Source: CAYJAD01 sp964370305
Lineage (GTDB): Bacteria > Desulfobacterota > Desulfovibrionia > Desulfovibrionales > Desulfovibrionaceae
NCBI GenBank assembly: GCA_964370305.1
Contig: CAYJIU010000022.1
Span: 1 to 23,041, forward strand
Reading direction: 5' to 3'
Length of the DNA: 23,041 nt
The position numbers and the translations under genes are program-made. The notes beneath the pieces are model-generated. The model did not search any database and was not told the origin of the DNA. It saw only the letters and a program-made list of their open reading frames with translations. Positions within the stretch are counted from its first letter, which is position 1. Each line of letters begins with the position of its first letter. This document shows positions 13,621-21,674 of this stretch, one piece after another.

Positions 13621-14706
13621 TTATCCGTGTTTTGAGTCATGCTTTTCTTTTAGTTTTATAACACTTGTTCTTTGCAAGTAATTATCAATTAATTCCCATG
13701 GATATGAATGAGGATGTTTTGTTTTGTACTGCATGTATTGTTGATATCCTGATTTTGAAAAAATATTTAGCCGTTTAAGTAAAGGAACTCCAAACTCTAA
13801 AAGTACAAGGGGAGAATACTTCTGTAAATAAAGGGGAAATTCAAAAAACTTTTTTAAGGTGCAATATGCCCCTGCGCTAAAACCGTGCATGGCTAGCCAT
13901 AGGGTCATGGATGCTTCTAACAGTACGGCCTTTTCCTTATTATTATCTAGGGGGACGTTTGCAAAAAAAGTTTTAAATGCAGCATGTTGTATGACTTGCG
14001 GCTTAAATACAAGATAAAAGCTTTGCAAGGCCGGTGCAAGGCCAAGGCCAAAATTCATGCCCCAAAAGTCGCATTTAATGGACTGCATACGCTTGTGAAC
14101 ATGAGTAAATGAGGGCATGGGGCCAAAGTTACTATCATTAGCTAGGATAAGCTCCTTACTTGCGTAAATGGAAGGAAAACAATCAAGAGTCGCTTTCCAT
14201 GATGTAAAATCATAACCATCACAAGTGCGGCAAATGATAGCATGGCACCATTCATTATAATTTTCTAAGGCAGGGCAAGGCATTAGTGGATGTGCTGAGG
14301 CAAGTATCACCATTTTTCCCATGTTCATAAATCCTTGGCACATAAAAACAACATAGGGGTCTATAATATCATCCATATCCCAATGGGCTATAATTACGAC
14401 CTCTTTATGGCTAAAATCAACATTTTCACCATGTATACAAGTGTATTTTCCAGTAACATTATGGGATTCATTGATCGCAATGGGAAGTAACTTGCGGGCT
14501 TGCTCCAATGCTTTTTTGTCATGTGTTGAAAGTCCATGGATAATTGTAACTTGTTCGCTGGTAAGGATATGTTTTAAACATGATGCAGGTAAAATTTTGC
14601 ATAAGCATAGATATATACTTCTAAAAATATAATACTTTACCTTTAAAAGAGCATGTAAGGCTCCATTATGCTTTATGTGGTGGAAAAATTTTTGTATAAT
14701 ATTCAT
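13621..14706 (-). CDS. RgpF-like (rhamnan synthesis F) glycan protein, copy 1
   Basis: A 361-residue protein of the RgpF family, which is found in rhamnose-glucose polysaccharide and O-antigen loci and is thought to act as a glycosyltransferase. Signature parts: VVIIAHWD and DPYVVFMC (about 103-123), YDFTSWKATLDCFPS (165-179), LANDSNFGP (188-196), CDFWGMN (212-218) and LQSFYLVFKP. The family's NDS-x-F/Y-G-P and D-x-W-G elements are intact. It is a paralogue of the gene at 15675-16766 with the same motifs in the same order and similar size, the pair being separated by a GT2 gene. It begins four bases after the GT2 stop, with weak ribosome binding sites throughout, suggesting coupling. Confidence 0.8.
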   Translation of the reverse strand: MNIIQKFFHHIKHNGALHALLKVKYYIFRSIYLCLCKILPASCLKHILTSEQVTIIHGLSTHDKKALEQARKLLPIAINESHNVTGKYTCIHGENVDFSHKEVVIIAHWDMDDIIDPYVVFMCQGFMNMGKMVILASAHPLMPCPALENYNEWCHAIICRTCDGYDFTSWKATLDCFPSIYASKELILANDSNFGPMPSFTHVHKRMQSIKCDFWGMNFGLGLAPALQSFYLVFKPQVIQHAAFKTFFANVPLDNNKEKAVLLEASMTLWLAMHGFSAGAYCTLKKFFEFPLYLQKYSPLVLLEFGVPLLKRLNIFSKSGYQQYMQYKTKHPHSYPWELIDNYLQRTSVIKLKEKHDSKHG

Positions 14707-14710
14707 AAAG

Positions 14711-15631
14711 TTAAGTGTTGCTTTTGAAAATTTTTGTGATTTTTTTAGTTAAGGCTTTTAGGGTAAAGCCTAGGCCAAAAGTTTGAAATTTTAGTTTTGC
14801 AATAAGCAAATAACAAAAAATGTGAGGCTGGATTTTTGCGAGGCGTAGCCATAGGGGAGTATGCGGTGCTAATAATGCGCTAAATTGAGCAAGGCTTTTT
14901 TTATTCCAGTAATTTCTTGCTTCTTTTAATGTGTGCTTTCTTGGGCGCATAGTAAAGCTTTGCTCATGTAAACGCCATTTTGTGAGTGCTTTTGGTAAAT
15001 ATAAACATAAACCTTGCGTGCTCACTTGCTCCCATAACCATTTGTCAAGACATGCTTGTTCGGGCGTATTGAAATTACATGCAACCAAGGCCTCACGTTT
15101 TACCATGACTGAAGAAAAAGTTTGGATAAAATTAATTGCAAAAATCTCTTTTGAGTATACTTGGGGTGGGCGACGGTTCATGAAAGCTGTATCTATTATT
15201 TTATGGAGTAATGCGTTGTATTCAATATCTCTATGCCCATCGTAGATAAATTGCAGTGCGTTAAATACTAAAACAGCATCTTCTTTTTTTATAGCTGCTA
15301 TGCGCTCAGAGAGTGAGTTTTTCTCCCAAATATCATCGGCTTCTAAAAATGCTATATACGGGTATTGGCTATTGGAAATACCAAGTTGTAGAGAGGCGCT
15401 AAGGCCTCTATTTTCTCCGTTTGCATGTTGCAAGCATTTAATTCGCTCATCCTTTGTAGCATATTGTTGCACAATATCTAGGGAATTATCAGATGAACCA
15501 TCTTCAATGATTATCAGTTCCCAATAAGGATAATCTTGTGCAAGAATAGATTCTATGGTCTCAACTATATAATGGGCATAGTTGTAGCTTGGGAGGAGAA
15601 TAGAAATATGGTTTTGAACGATTACTGACAT
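14711..15631 (-). CDS. GT2-family glycosyltransferase
   Basis: A 306-residue GT-A enzyme. HISILLPSYNYAHYIVETIESILAQ is the start of the nucleotide-binding fold, followed by LIIIEDGSSDNS and, at 94-100, AFLEADD in place of the common FLDADD metal-binding motif; D99 and D100 are retained. The middle (PPQVYSKEIFAINFIQTFSSVMVKRE) and TKWRLHEQSF fit an inverting sugar transferase of surface-polysaccharide loci. The C-terminal 60 residues are hydrophobic and basic (LWLRLAKIQPHIFCYLLIAKLKF), possibly membrane-associated. It lies between the two RgpF-like paralogues; donor sugar unknown. Confidence 0.85.
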   Translation of the reverse strand: MSVIVQNHISILLPSYNYAHYIVETIESILAQDYPYWELIIIEDGSSDNSLDIVQQYATKDERIKCLQHANGENRGLSASLQLGISNSQYPYIAFLEADDIWEKNSLSERIAAIKKEDAVLVFNALQFIYDGHRDIEYNALLHKIIDTAFMNRRPPQVYSKEIFAINFIQTFSSVMVKREALVACNFNTPEQACLDKWLWEQVSTQGLCLYLPKALTKWRLHEQSFTMRPRKHTLKEARNYWNKKSLAQFSALLAPHTPLWLRLAKIQPHIFCYLLIAKLKFQTFGLGFTLKALTKKITKIFKSNT

Positions 15632-15674
15632 AACGATTATTGTTAAAGTTAAAGTTATTTTAATGTGTTATATT

Positions 15675-16766
15675 TTAAAATTTAAAATTAATGCGCTGTA
15701 AATAGTTATCTAATAATTCCCACGGATATGCATTGGGAAATTTGTTTTTTATGGATAAATAGATAGAATGTCGATTCTTTTCTGACATACACTCTATGTC
15801 TTCATGTATATTTGCAATGCTATTTTTTTTAAAAATAGGTACTCCATATTCAATTAGTAAGTGAGGATAGTAGGTTGGGAAGTTCAACTCAAAGTGAAAA
15901 AGTTTCTTCTGCCTACAAAAAGCGGCAGGGGTAAACCCGTGTAGCGCAAGCCATAATGTAAATGATATTTCAAATAAAACAGCCAGTTTTCGGGAGTTAT
16001 CTAAAGGTACTGAGTTGAAAAAATCTGCGAATGAATAATGTTTTAAAACTTGTTTTTTTAAAACAATGAAAAAACTTTGCAGATGAGGTTTTCTAGTTAA
16101 GCTATAATTCATACCCCAAAAATCACAAGAAAATATCTCCATTCGCTTATACGTATTTCCAAATGAGTTAATGGGGCCAAAGTAACTGTCATTCGTAAGG
16201 GTTAGCTCCTTTGCTTCAAACAATGAAGGAAAGCAGTCAAGGCCAGCTTTCCAAGATGTGAAGTCGTAGCCAGGGCATGTTCTGTAGATTATAGCATGAC
16301 ACCATGTATGGCTCGTGGATAAAGCATGACACTCTTGTATGGGATGGGAAGATATAAGAATGACTTCTTTTCCTAACTTTATAAAATTCTTACATTGATA
16401 GACTACATAAGGGTCAATAATGTTATCAGGATCCCAGTGCGCAACTATAACAACTTCTTTACCGGCAAAATTTGCACTCTCCCCGAATATGCAAACATAC
16501 TGACTTGATATAGAGTATTTTTCCTCTATAGGAGCGCAGATAACCTCTTTATTTTGGATAGAAGCAGATAATATATCTTTAGGTAGGTCTTTTATAGGCT
16601 GAATAGTTCCAGATGTGAAAATCATTGCTAGAAGAGGCTTGGGTAAATATCTAAAAGAACAGATAAGAATAATCCTGTAAAAAAAATTCTTTGTTTTTTT
16701 TAGTGCGCCCATGAGGCCTTCATCTTTTACCGCAGTAAAAAAAATTTTAAGTCTGTTCTTTTTCAT
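15675..16766 (-). CDS. RgpF-like (rhamnan synthesis F) glycan protein, copy 2
   Basis: A 363-residue RgpF-family protein with VVIVAHWDPDNIIDPYVVYQC, GYDFTSWKAGLDCFPS, LTNDSYFGPINSFG, CDFWGMNYS and LQSFFIVLKK. I start it at the ATG at 16766, four bases after the GT4 stop; a longer start at 16817 would overlap that gene by 47 bases and adds no conserved sequence. It shares the whole motif series with the gene at 13621-14706, including the 'F-P-S-(I/L)-(Y/F)-x-(A/S)-K-E-L' run, so the two arose by duplication. Their sequences have diverged clearly, and this copy is more AT-rich and lysine-rich, so either the duplication is old or both copies came in from outside. Confidence 0.8.
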   Translation of the reverse strand: MKKNRLKIFFTAVKDEGLMGALKKTKNFFYRIILICSFRYLPKPLLAMIFTSGTIQPIKDLPKDILSASIQNKEVICAPIEEKYSISSQYVCIFGESANFAGKEVVIVAHWDPDNIIDPYVVYQCKNFIKLGKEVILISSHPIQECHALSTSHTWCHAIIYRTCPGYDFTSWKAGLDCFPSLFEAKELTLTNDSYFGPINSFGNTYKRMEIFSCDFWGMNYSLTRKPHLQSFFIVLKKQVLKHYSFADFFNSVPLDNSRKLAVLFEISFTLWLALHGFTPAAFCRQKKLFHFELNFPTYYPHLLIEYGVPIFKKNSIANIHEDIECMSEKNRHSIYLSIKNKFPNAYPWELLDNYLQRINFKF

Positions 16767-16770
16767 ACAT

Positions 16771-18027
16771 TTATTTAATATTTTGTTGAATATTAGCCAC
16801 GTACTTGAGCATATCAATCAGGGCAGCCTCTGCATGCATTTTTTCTAGAAGCAATCCTTTGGCATATTGCTTACAGCGCTCACCTTGTGCTCCGATGTTG
16901 AAACAAGCCAAAGGTAAGCCCATGGATATAACTTCTGATACGACATAAGAAAATGTTTCAGGCCAAATGGAAGACATAAATACTATATCTATAAAGTTTT
17001 GCTCTATGATGTCGGGAAGGGCATCAGGATTATAATGGCCAAGTATTGTAACATTATCAGAGTGTATTTCATAACTGTAGCCAATTATTATTATATTAAT
17101 TTTCACATCTTGCTCAAGCTCTATTTTTTCTGCGTAGCTAGACATTTCATTAATAATATTAGCACCTTTATGGGGTGTGATGTGTCCAATAATACCGATA
17201 TTTATAGAGTTATGCTTTTTAATTTTTACCTGCCTCAACGGGGCTATAGTGTGTGGGATAATTTTTATAGTCGTTTGTAGTTGGGGATATGCTTTTAATA
17301 AAAAAACTTTTGATGATTCAGAAAAGCAAATTATTTCATCAACTGTATCAGCAAAAAATTTCTGCCATATGATGTGCCACTTTTGCACACTGTCAACGAG
17401 AATGAATGGATTTTTGATATTAGGAAAACAGTCAGAACAATTTGAAATATTATCAAAATTGCAAAAAATTTGTGCTGCATTTGTCATGAAAACATTGGGG
17501 CATATGGATTGAAAATCATGTAGTCGATACGATACATGACAGTTATGTTTCTGTTTAAGATCGGAAATAAATTTAAAAATACTCTCATGAGAGCTGTATC
17601 CAAATAAATTATTAACTATTATAAAATTAATTTTTACATCCTTCAAGGCTTTCATGAGGGTAGGCATGTTTTTACACAGCACAGTATAAACGTGCGCGTT
17701 ATGGTATATTGTAACTATAAAAGTTGATTTTTTTGCCTCTTGGATGCAAAAAATAACCCTCTCTTTTTGATTTTTTTCAATTTCCTTGAGTAAGTATTTA
17801 TGTGCTCCCCCTCCAGCTAGGTGAGTAAACCATATTTCATGGGGTATATTTTTTCTTACGTGTAGAATAAAGAATAATTTAACCTTAATGCGAAATAGAA
17901 TACTATTTTGTGTTAAGCTTTTATATATGCTTAGGAAAGAAAGATAGATAGCTTTGCAAAAAGTCTTAAGAGTAGGGTGTTTTTCTAAAAAACTAATTAT
18001 TTTTGTATATAGTGTGATGTTAGACAT
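16771..18027 (-). CDS. GT4-family glycosyltransferase with Cys cluster
   Basis: A 418-residue GT-B enzyme. Residues 64-80 (EIWFTHLAGGGAHKYLL) open the acceptor domain. HDFQSICPNVF then CNFDNISNCSDCFPN forms a cysteine group (C176, C189, C197, C200) seen in a subset of GT4 enzymes with an HD-(F/Y)-x-x-I-C-P motif; it may bind a metal. The donor domain shows INIGIIGHITPHKGANII and SSIWPETFSYVVSEVISMGLP, with E357 and E365 as the EX7E pair. The N-terminal 55 residues are basic and aromatic-rich. The gene is notably AT-rich, with many isoleucine, lysine and asparagine codons compared with nrdJ, consistent with horizontal acquisition. Second gene of the operon. Confidence 0.85.
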   Translation of the reverse strand: MSNITLYTKIISFLEKHPTLKTFCKAIYLSFLSIYKSLTQNSILFRIKVKLFFILHVRKNIPHEIWFTHLAGGGAHKYLLKEIEKNQKERVIFCIQEAKKSTFIVTIYHNAHVYTVLCKNMPTLMKALKDVKINFIIVNNLFGYSSHESIFKFISDLKQKHNCHVSYRLHDFQSICPNVFMTNAAQIFCNFDNISNCSDCFPNIKNPFILVDSVQKWHIIWQKFFADTVDEIICFSESSKVFLLKAYPQLQTTIKIIPHTIAPLRQVKIKKHNSINIGIIGHITPHKGANIINEMSSYAEKIELEQDVKINIIIIGYSYEIHSDNVTILGHYNPDALPDIIEQNFIDIVFMSSIWPETFSYVVSEVISMGLPLACFNIGAQGERCKQYAKGLLLEKMHAEAALIDMLKYVANIQQNIK

Positions 18028-18052
18028 AATGATTAAGCTTTTTTACGCAGTT

Positions 18053-18922
18053 TTACAAAGATTTAAAAAAATATCTGCGAATATTATGCAATACATTCCA
18101 AATTTTTTGTGTCAGGGTAAAGTTAGAAAATACACTCTTTAGCCATAGCTTGAATGGAAAAAGTTTTTTATCAAGCAAAAAAAGTTTGTGTGTCATGTAA
18201 AATAGTATTCTATTATTGCCATGCTTTAGTCTTATTTTGTATATTTCTTGATGACGTAATTTTTCTGTTTGGGGAGAGTCAGAAATACCACCACTGCTCA
18301 TTTTTGTTATAAGTATATGTGCAGCAACAAGTTGCTCTTGTTTTTTCCATATTTTTTGTATCCATTCAAAATCGCCAGTGATCTTGAAGTCAGTATCAAA
18401 AAGGTACTTTGTGAATGTTTTTTTACGACTGAAAAGTGCAGAGTGTGGAATCATTTTATATGAAATTTCTTTAAAATATGTTTCTACATCTACATGGAAT
18501 TTTTTTGTGGGAAGAAGATTCGTATCAAACATTTCCAAATCTCCTATCACAAAAAGAACGTCGTCGGACTGTTCAACACATATCATTTTAACCCTATCAA
18601 GTACATCGTCGCTGGCTAACAAATCATCAGCACCCAAAAAAAGCACCCAGTCGCCAAGATTATCCCCTTCTCGTGTTAGGGCCTTATTCCACGCATCATA
18701 AATACCTGTGTCTTTGCAACTTTCAACTGATATTGATATTTTGTCGCGCCATTGCTCAACAATTTTAAGAGTATTATCATTACTTGCCCCGTCTTGGCAT
18801 ACCCATACAAAGTCTTGGCAGCTTTGCTCAGCTAAGGATTGCAAAAGCCTTGGTAGAGTTTCTGCTGCATTATATGTCGCGGTAATTATAGTAAAAAATG
18901 GATGAAGGGGTATTTCTTTCAT
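18053..18922 (-). CDS. GT2-family (WcaA-like) glycosyltransferase
   Basis: A 289-residue GT-A enzyme. FFTIITATYNAAETLPRLLQSL opens the nucleotide-binding fold; WVCQDGASNDNT, CKDTGIYDAWNKAL and the metal-binding FLGADD (D99, D100) follow. The 'D-x-G-I-Y-D-A-x-N-K' motif is shared with WcaA/PGL-type enzymes of colanic acid and O-antigen loci. DFEWIQKI supplies the usual acidic residue of the second half. It is the first gene of the six-gene minus-strand operon; about 130 bases separate it from the UPF0280 gene on the same strand, so its own promoter probably lies there, though I cannot name one. Donor and acceptor unknown. Confidence 0.87.
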   Translation of the reverse strand: MKEIPLHPFFTIITATYNAAETLPRLLQSLAEQSCQDFVWVCQDGASNDNTLKIVEQWRDKISISVESCKDTGIYDAWNKALTREGDNLGDWVLFLGADDLLASDDVLDRVKMICVEQSDDVLFVIGDLEMFDTNLLPTKKFHVDVETYFKEISYKMIPHSALFSRKKTFTKYLFDTDFKITGDFEWIQKIWKKQEQLVAAHILITKMSSGGISDSPQTEKLRHQEIYKIRLKHGNNRILFYMTHKLFLLDKKLFPFKLWLKSVFSNFTLTQKIWNVLHNIRRYFFKSL

Positions 18923-19052
18923 ATTTCAAAATTGCTGCATAACTTTGGTTGCGAAAATATTTTTGAGGCATTTTTATATAAGTAGCTGTCTAGGGCTTTA
19001 TTTTATCAGTGCGATGCGGTGTTGCCTAGCATATTAACATATCATTGGCAAG

Positions 19053-19889
19053 TTATACAGTTACATGCGTAAGCACCATATTGCCCCAAACTCCAATGGC
19101 TTCGCCGCATTGCACAAAAACGCCCTCAACACCTGCAACACTTTGCGCAAAATCCAAAGCTCGCTCCACGCTGGATTCTCCTTGCAAGTGGTTGCCAAGG
19201 GCGGTGGCCATGGCATCGGCCAAGGCTCCATCCTTAGCTCGAACTACTGCAAGCTCTCCATTGCCAAGGCTTAGCGAGTGCCCGATGGTGGCTGAAGATG
19301 CACAAAGAGCAAGGGGAAAGTCCTCTGCCTCCAACTGTAAGCCAAGGCTTGGCCCCCCCTTAGGGTCAGCCAAAAGGGCCACAGTACGCGGCCTTTGCGA
19401 GAACATATATATATCGCCACCGTTTTCCACTATAATATCTGGAGATAGTTGCGCATATGCCTCGGCTAGTATCTGAGCTATGCTCCCAGCCACGGCGGCA
19501 AAGGGGCCCACTTGAGCCTTGAGCGCGCCAGCGTACATGCGCTGTATAATTTGTGGTGCCTTTTGGGGTATGGGGAGTGGGGTAAGGGATGTGCGAAATT
19601 CAGGATATAGCGCGGCCCAAGTTTTTATATCTGCACGCAAATTTCCAAGAGTTTCAAGCATGGGACTTGCTAAGTTTTCTTTGGCTATTACATGCAAGTC
19701 GCTTTCTTCTAGCAGCAATTGAAATGCACACTCTCCTAAACGTTCTGTATAAAGGGTTCTATAGTGGCGTTGCCAAGTATTATGTTTTTGCTTTTGCTGC
19801 ATGACTATTAAATGTACCCCTTGCGTACAGACGCTATATAATGTATTTTGTAGGGAGAATGGAGTTTCACTCTCGTTTATACTAGCCAT
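19053..19889 (-). CDS. UPF0280-family protein (ApbE-like)
   Basis: A 278-residue protein of the UPF0280 family (COG2122), known from methanogens and sulfate reducers and distantly related to ApbE flavin transferases; its reaction is not established. Signature parts are VGPFAAVAGSIAQILAE, IIVENGGDIYMF, ALCASSATIGHSLSLG and DGALADAMATALGN. The '(S/T)-(S/A)-x-T-x-G-H-S' and 'A-D-A-x-A-T-(A/L)-x-N' runs are the strongest matches. Family similarity starts at about residue 35 (TWQRHYRTLYTERLGECAFQL), so the ATG at 19802 may be the true start; neither ATG has a clear ribosome binding site. It is divergent from the carbamoyltransferase-like operon. Confidence 0.8.
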   Translation of the reverse strand: MASINESETPFSLQNTLYSVCTQGVHLIVMQQKQKHNTWQRHYRTLYTERLGECAFQLLLEESDLHVIAKENLASPMLETLGNLRADIKTWAALYPEFRTSLTPLPIPQKAPQIIQRMYAGALKAQVGPFAAVAGSIAQILAEAYAQLSPDIIVENGGDIYMFSQRPRTVALLADPKGGPSLGLQLEAEDFPLALCASSATIGHSLSLGNGELAVVRAKDGALADAMATALGNHLQGESSVERALDFAQSVAGVEGVFVQCGEAIGVWGNMVLTHVTV

Positions 19890-19916
19890 AGACTAGTATT
19901 CAATCAAGGAGATATA

Positions 19917-20840
19917 ATGCAAAAAAATTTTTTACGTATTTTACATTTAGGTGAACATAATTTTTGGAAATTATTACATGATATTACTAACGCCACAGAG
20001 GAGCAATGCGCCCTTTGGCAAAAAAATATTGCCTCTATACCCGTATATTTATGGAAAGGCCCCAAGGAAAGCCAAGAAAGTACTACTTTTTTGAGTTTGT
20101 TGGAGTCATTTGACTTATCCATGACTACCTATAATTGTGCAAGTCTTGATGCCGAAGTCTTGCAAGAAAAGGCTGCCAAGCGCACAGCGCCAGCCTTGCA
20201 TATAACATGCGGATTTAGTGAAACGTATATAGACATTCTTACCGCCAATGGTGCTGGGGTGTGGTTTACTGGATATAGCCCGGTGAATTCGCCTTGGGCT
20301 GCTTTGGCTGAACTAGCTTTATTTCAAACCATTACCCCAACGCTTGACTCATTGCGCGTAAGCATAATTGGTGCTGTGGACGGCCTTAGTCAATCCTTAA
20401 TGGAAGCAGCTATATACGCGCCATTTGAACTATTTATGGGTGTTCCGCCTTGGGGTGACCCAGACCATTATCAAACCGGCTTAGCTCTTAAGTCTGGGGC
20501 GAAAATTTTTATGACCAGAGAGCCACAACTGGCCCTTGATGGTGCGCGCCTGATATACATTGATTCGCGCCTAGCCAGTAAGGCCGCTGAGCAAAATACA
20601 CCCGCTGACCTTGAGCCCATTGGCTCAAGCATGGATGCTTTTTCGTGGAAGCAAGGTTTTACCCTTAGCCCTGAAATTATGAGTTATGCACTGCCAGAAG
20701 CGCGAATATTAACCTTGCTTGACGCTGATGATGCGCTCATACCGGACGTGGATGCTGGCTTAAGTGCTAAGCGGACGCTTTTACGTAAATACGCGCTTAT
20801 GGCTAGCTTAGCCTATACCATTACAAATGTGGAAAAATAG
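19917..20840 (+). CDS. Carbamoyltransferase-fold protein lacking catalytic motifs
   Basis: A 307-residue protein whose layout matches ornithine carbamoyltransferase: KNFLRILHLGEHNFWKLL aligns with the N-terminal 'FL-x-(I/L)-x-D-(L/F)-S' start; SPVNSPWAALAELALFQTI (121-139) aligns with the 'HPxQxLADLxTI' site; LRVSIIGAVDGLSQSLMEAA aligns with the 'VAIVGD-NNVA-SL' strand; and AKIFMTREPQLALDGARLIYIDS aligns with the ornithine-domain helix. The carbamoyl-phosphate loop STRTR is absent (ESTTF at about 54-58), HPxQ is SPWA, and HCLP is replaced by TLLDADD (266-272). It therefore cannot be a standard enzyme. AAGGAGATATA precedes the ATG. It is first of three genes, and its TAG is directly followed by the next ATG. 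Confidence 0.6.
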   Translation: MQKNFLRILHLGEHNFWKLLHDITNATEEQCALWQKNIASIPVYLWKGPKESQESTTFLSLLESFDLSMTTYNCASLDAEVLQEKAAKRTAPALHITCGFSETYIDILTANGAGVWFTGYSPVNSPWAALAELALFQTITPTLDSLRVSIIGAVDGLSQSLMEAAIYAPFELFMGVPPWGDPDHYQTGLALKSGAKIFMTREPQLALDGARLIYIDSRLASKAAEQNTPADLEPIGSSMDAFSWKQGFTLSPEIMSYALPEARILTLLDADDALIPDVDAGLSAKRTLLRKYALMASLAYTITNVEK

Positions 20841-21674
20841 ATGTCAAACCATATGTGGCCACAATTATTGGCTAAATATGATATAGCCGATACCTTACGG
20901 GCTACGGCTTACGAAAATGCCCATGCTAGGGAACGAGCATGCTTAAAAAATGCCATGGCTTTTCATGCTTTGCAAGGTGAGGGGCCTCATTGTGAACACA
21001 TTCAGCGTAATTTTGCCAACAGGGGCTATTGGCTGAATGTGAAAACACAGCCCGTACCTTGGGTGCTCTGTATTTGCTCAGCGGGGTATGCATCTCCAGC
21101 TCGTCTAATAGCAGCCTTGATGCCAGCTATCATGGCCGGAGTTCCAGATATATATGTGCTATACTTGGATGAAAATCCATCTCCAGCCTTATTGTTGGCT
21201 TTGGAGCTTATGGGGCTTGAGCAGGCAGTGGCTGTGCCAAAAGCGGATAGCCCACTAGATTTAGCGCGAGAATTTTTAATAAATTTAGCTCCACAATGTG
21301 GGCGCGTTTTGCTTTTATCAGATATTAGCTCTGAAATGTCTTCATTATATAAGCAAGCTGATGAATTACGTATTCCTTGGTGGCAAGATAGCATCCCACC
21401 GCGTATAGTGACGCACAATCTCCTAGAAGCAGAACAAGCACTGCTCAACTTTGCTCAACCTGATGCCATTTTAAGTGAACATATGGACGTGTCTGTAGAT
21501 GCCATTTATGGTGATAAATTAGATGCTGTTGCAGATATATTTATCCCACAAGTTTGGGCTAAGGGCATGGAAGGATGTTTTATTCATAGGCATCTAAGTG
21601 TGGAATTTTTTCAAAATTCAGCACTCATGGCTGGAAATTTTGTACAGGATGATAGGCATGAGTATGGCCAATAA
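20841..21674 (+). CDS. Short histidinol-dehydrogenase-like protein
   Basis: A 277-residue protein. Residues 78-116 (CSAGYASPARLIAALMPAIMAGVPDIYVLY, then LLALELMGLEQAVAVPKA) align in order with the HisD run 'GG-x-A-x-Y-P-S-x-V-L-M-x-A-I-P-A-x-V-A-G-V' and the helix after it. HisD proteins have about 430 residues; here the segment with the zinc ligands and the 'GGAQAIAALAYGT' and 'GPGN-x-YV' motifs cannot be found, so this is a truncated or diverged member of that aldehyde-dehydrogenase-like fold. Its role is unknown. It begins at the base after the preceding stop and its 3' end overlaps the EF-G start by 17 bases, so the three genes are translationally linked. Confidence 0.5.
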   Translation: MSNHMWPQLLAKYDIADTLRATAYENAHARERACLKNAMAFHALQGEGPHCEHIQRNFANRGYWLNVKTQPVPWVLCICSAGYASPARLIAALMPAIMAGVPDIYVLYLDENPSPALLLALELMGLEQAVAVPKADSPLDLAREFLINLAPQCGRVLLLSDISSEMSSLYKQADELRIPWWQDSIPPRIVTHNLLEAEQALLNFAQPDAILSEHMDVSVDAIYGDKLDAVADIFIPQVWAKGMEGCFIHRHLSVEFFQNSALMAGNFVQDDRHEYGQ

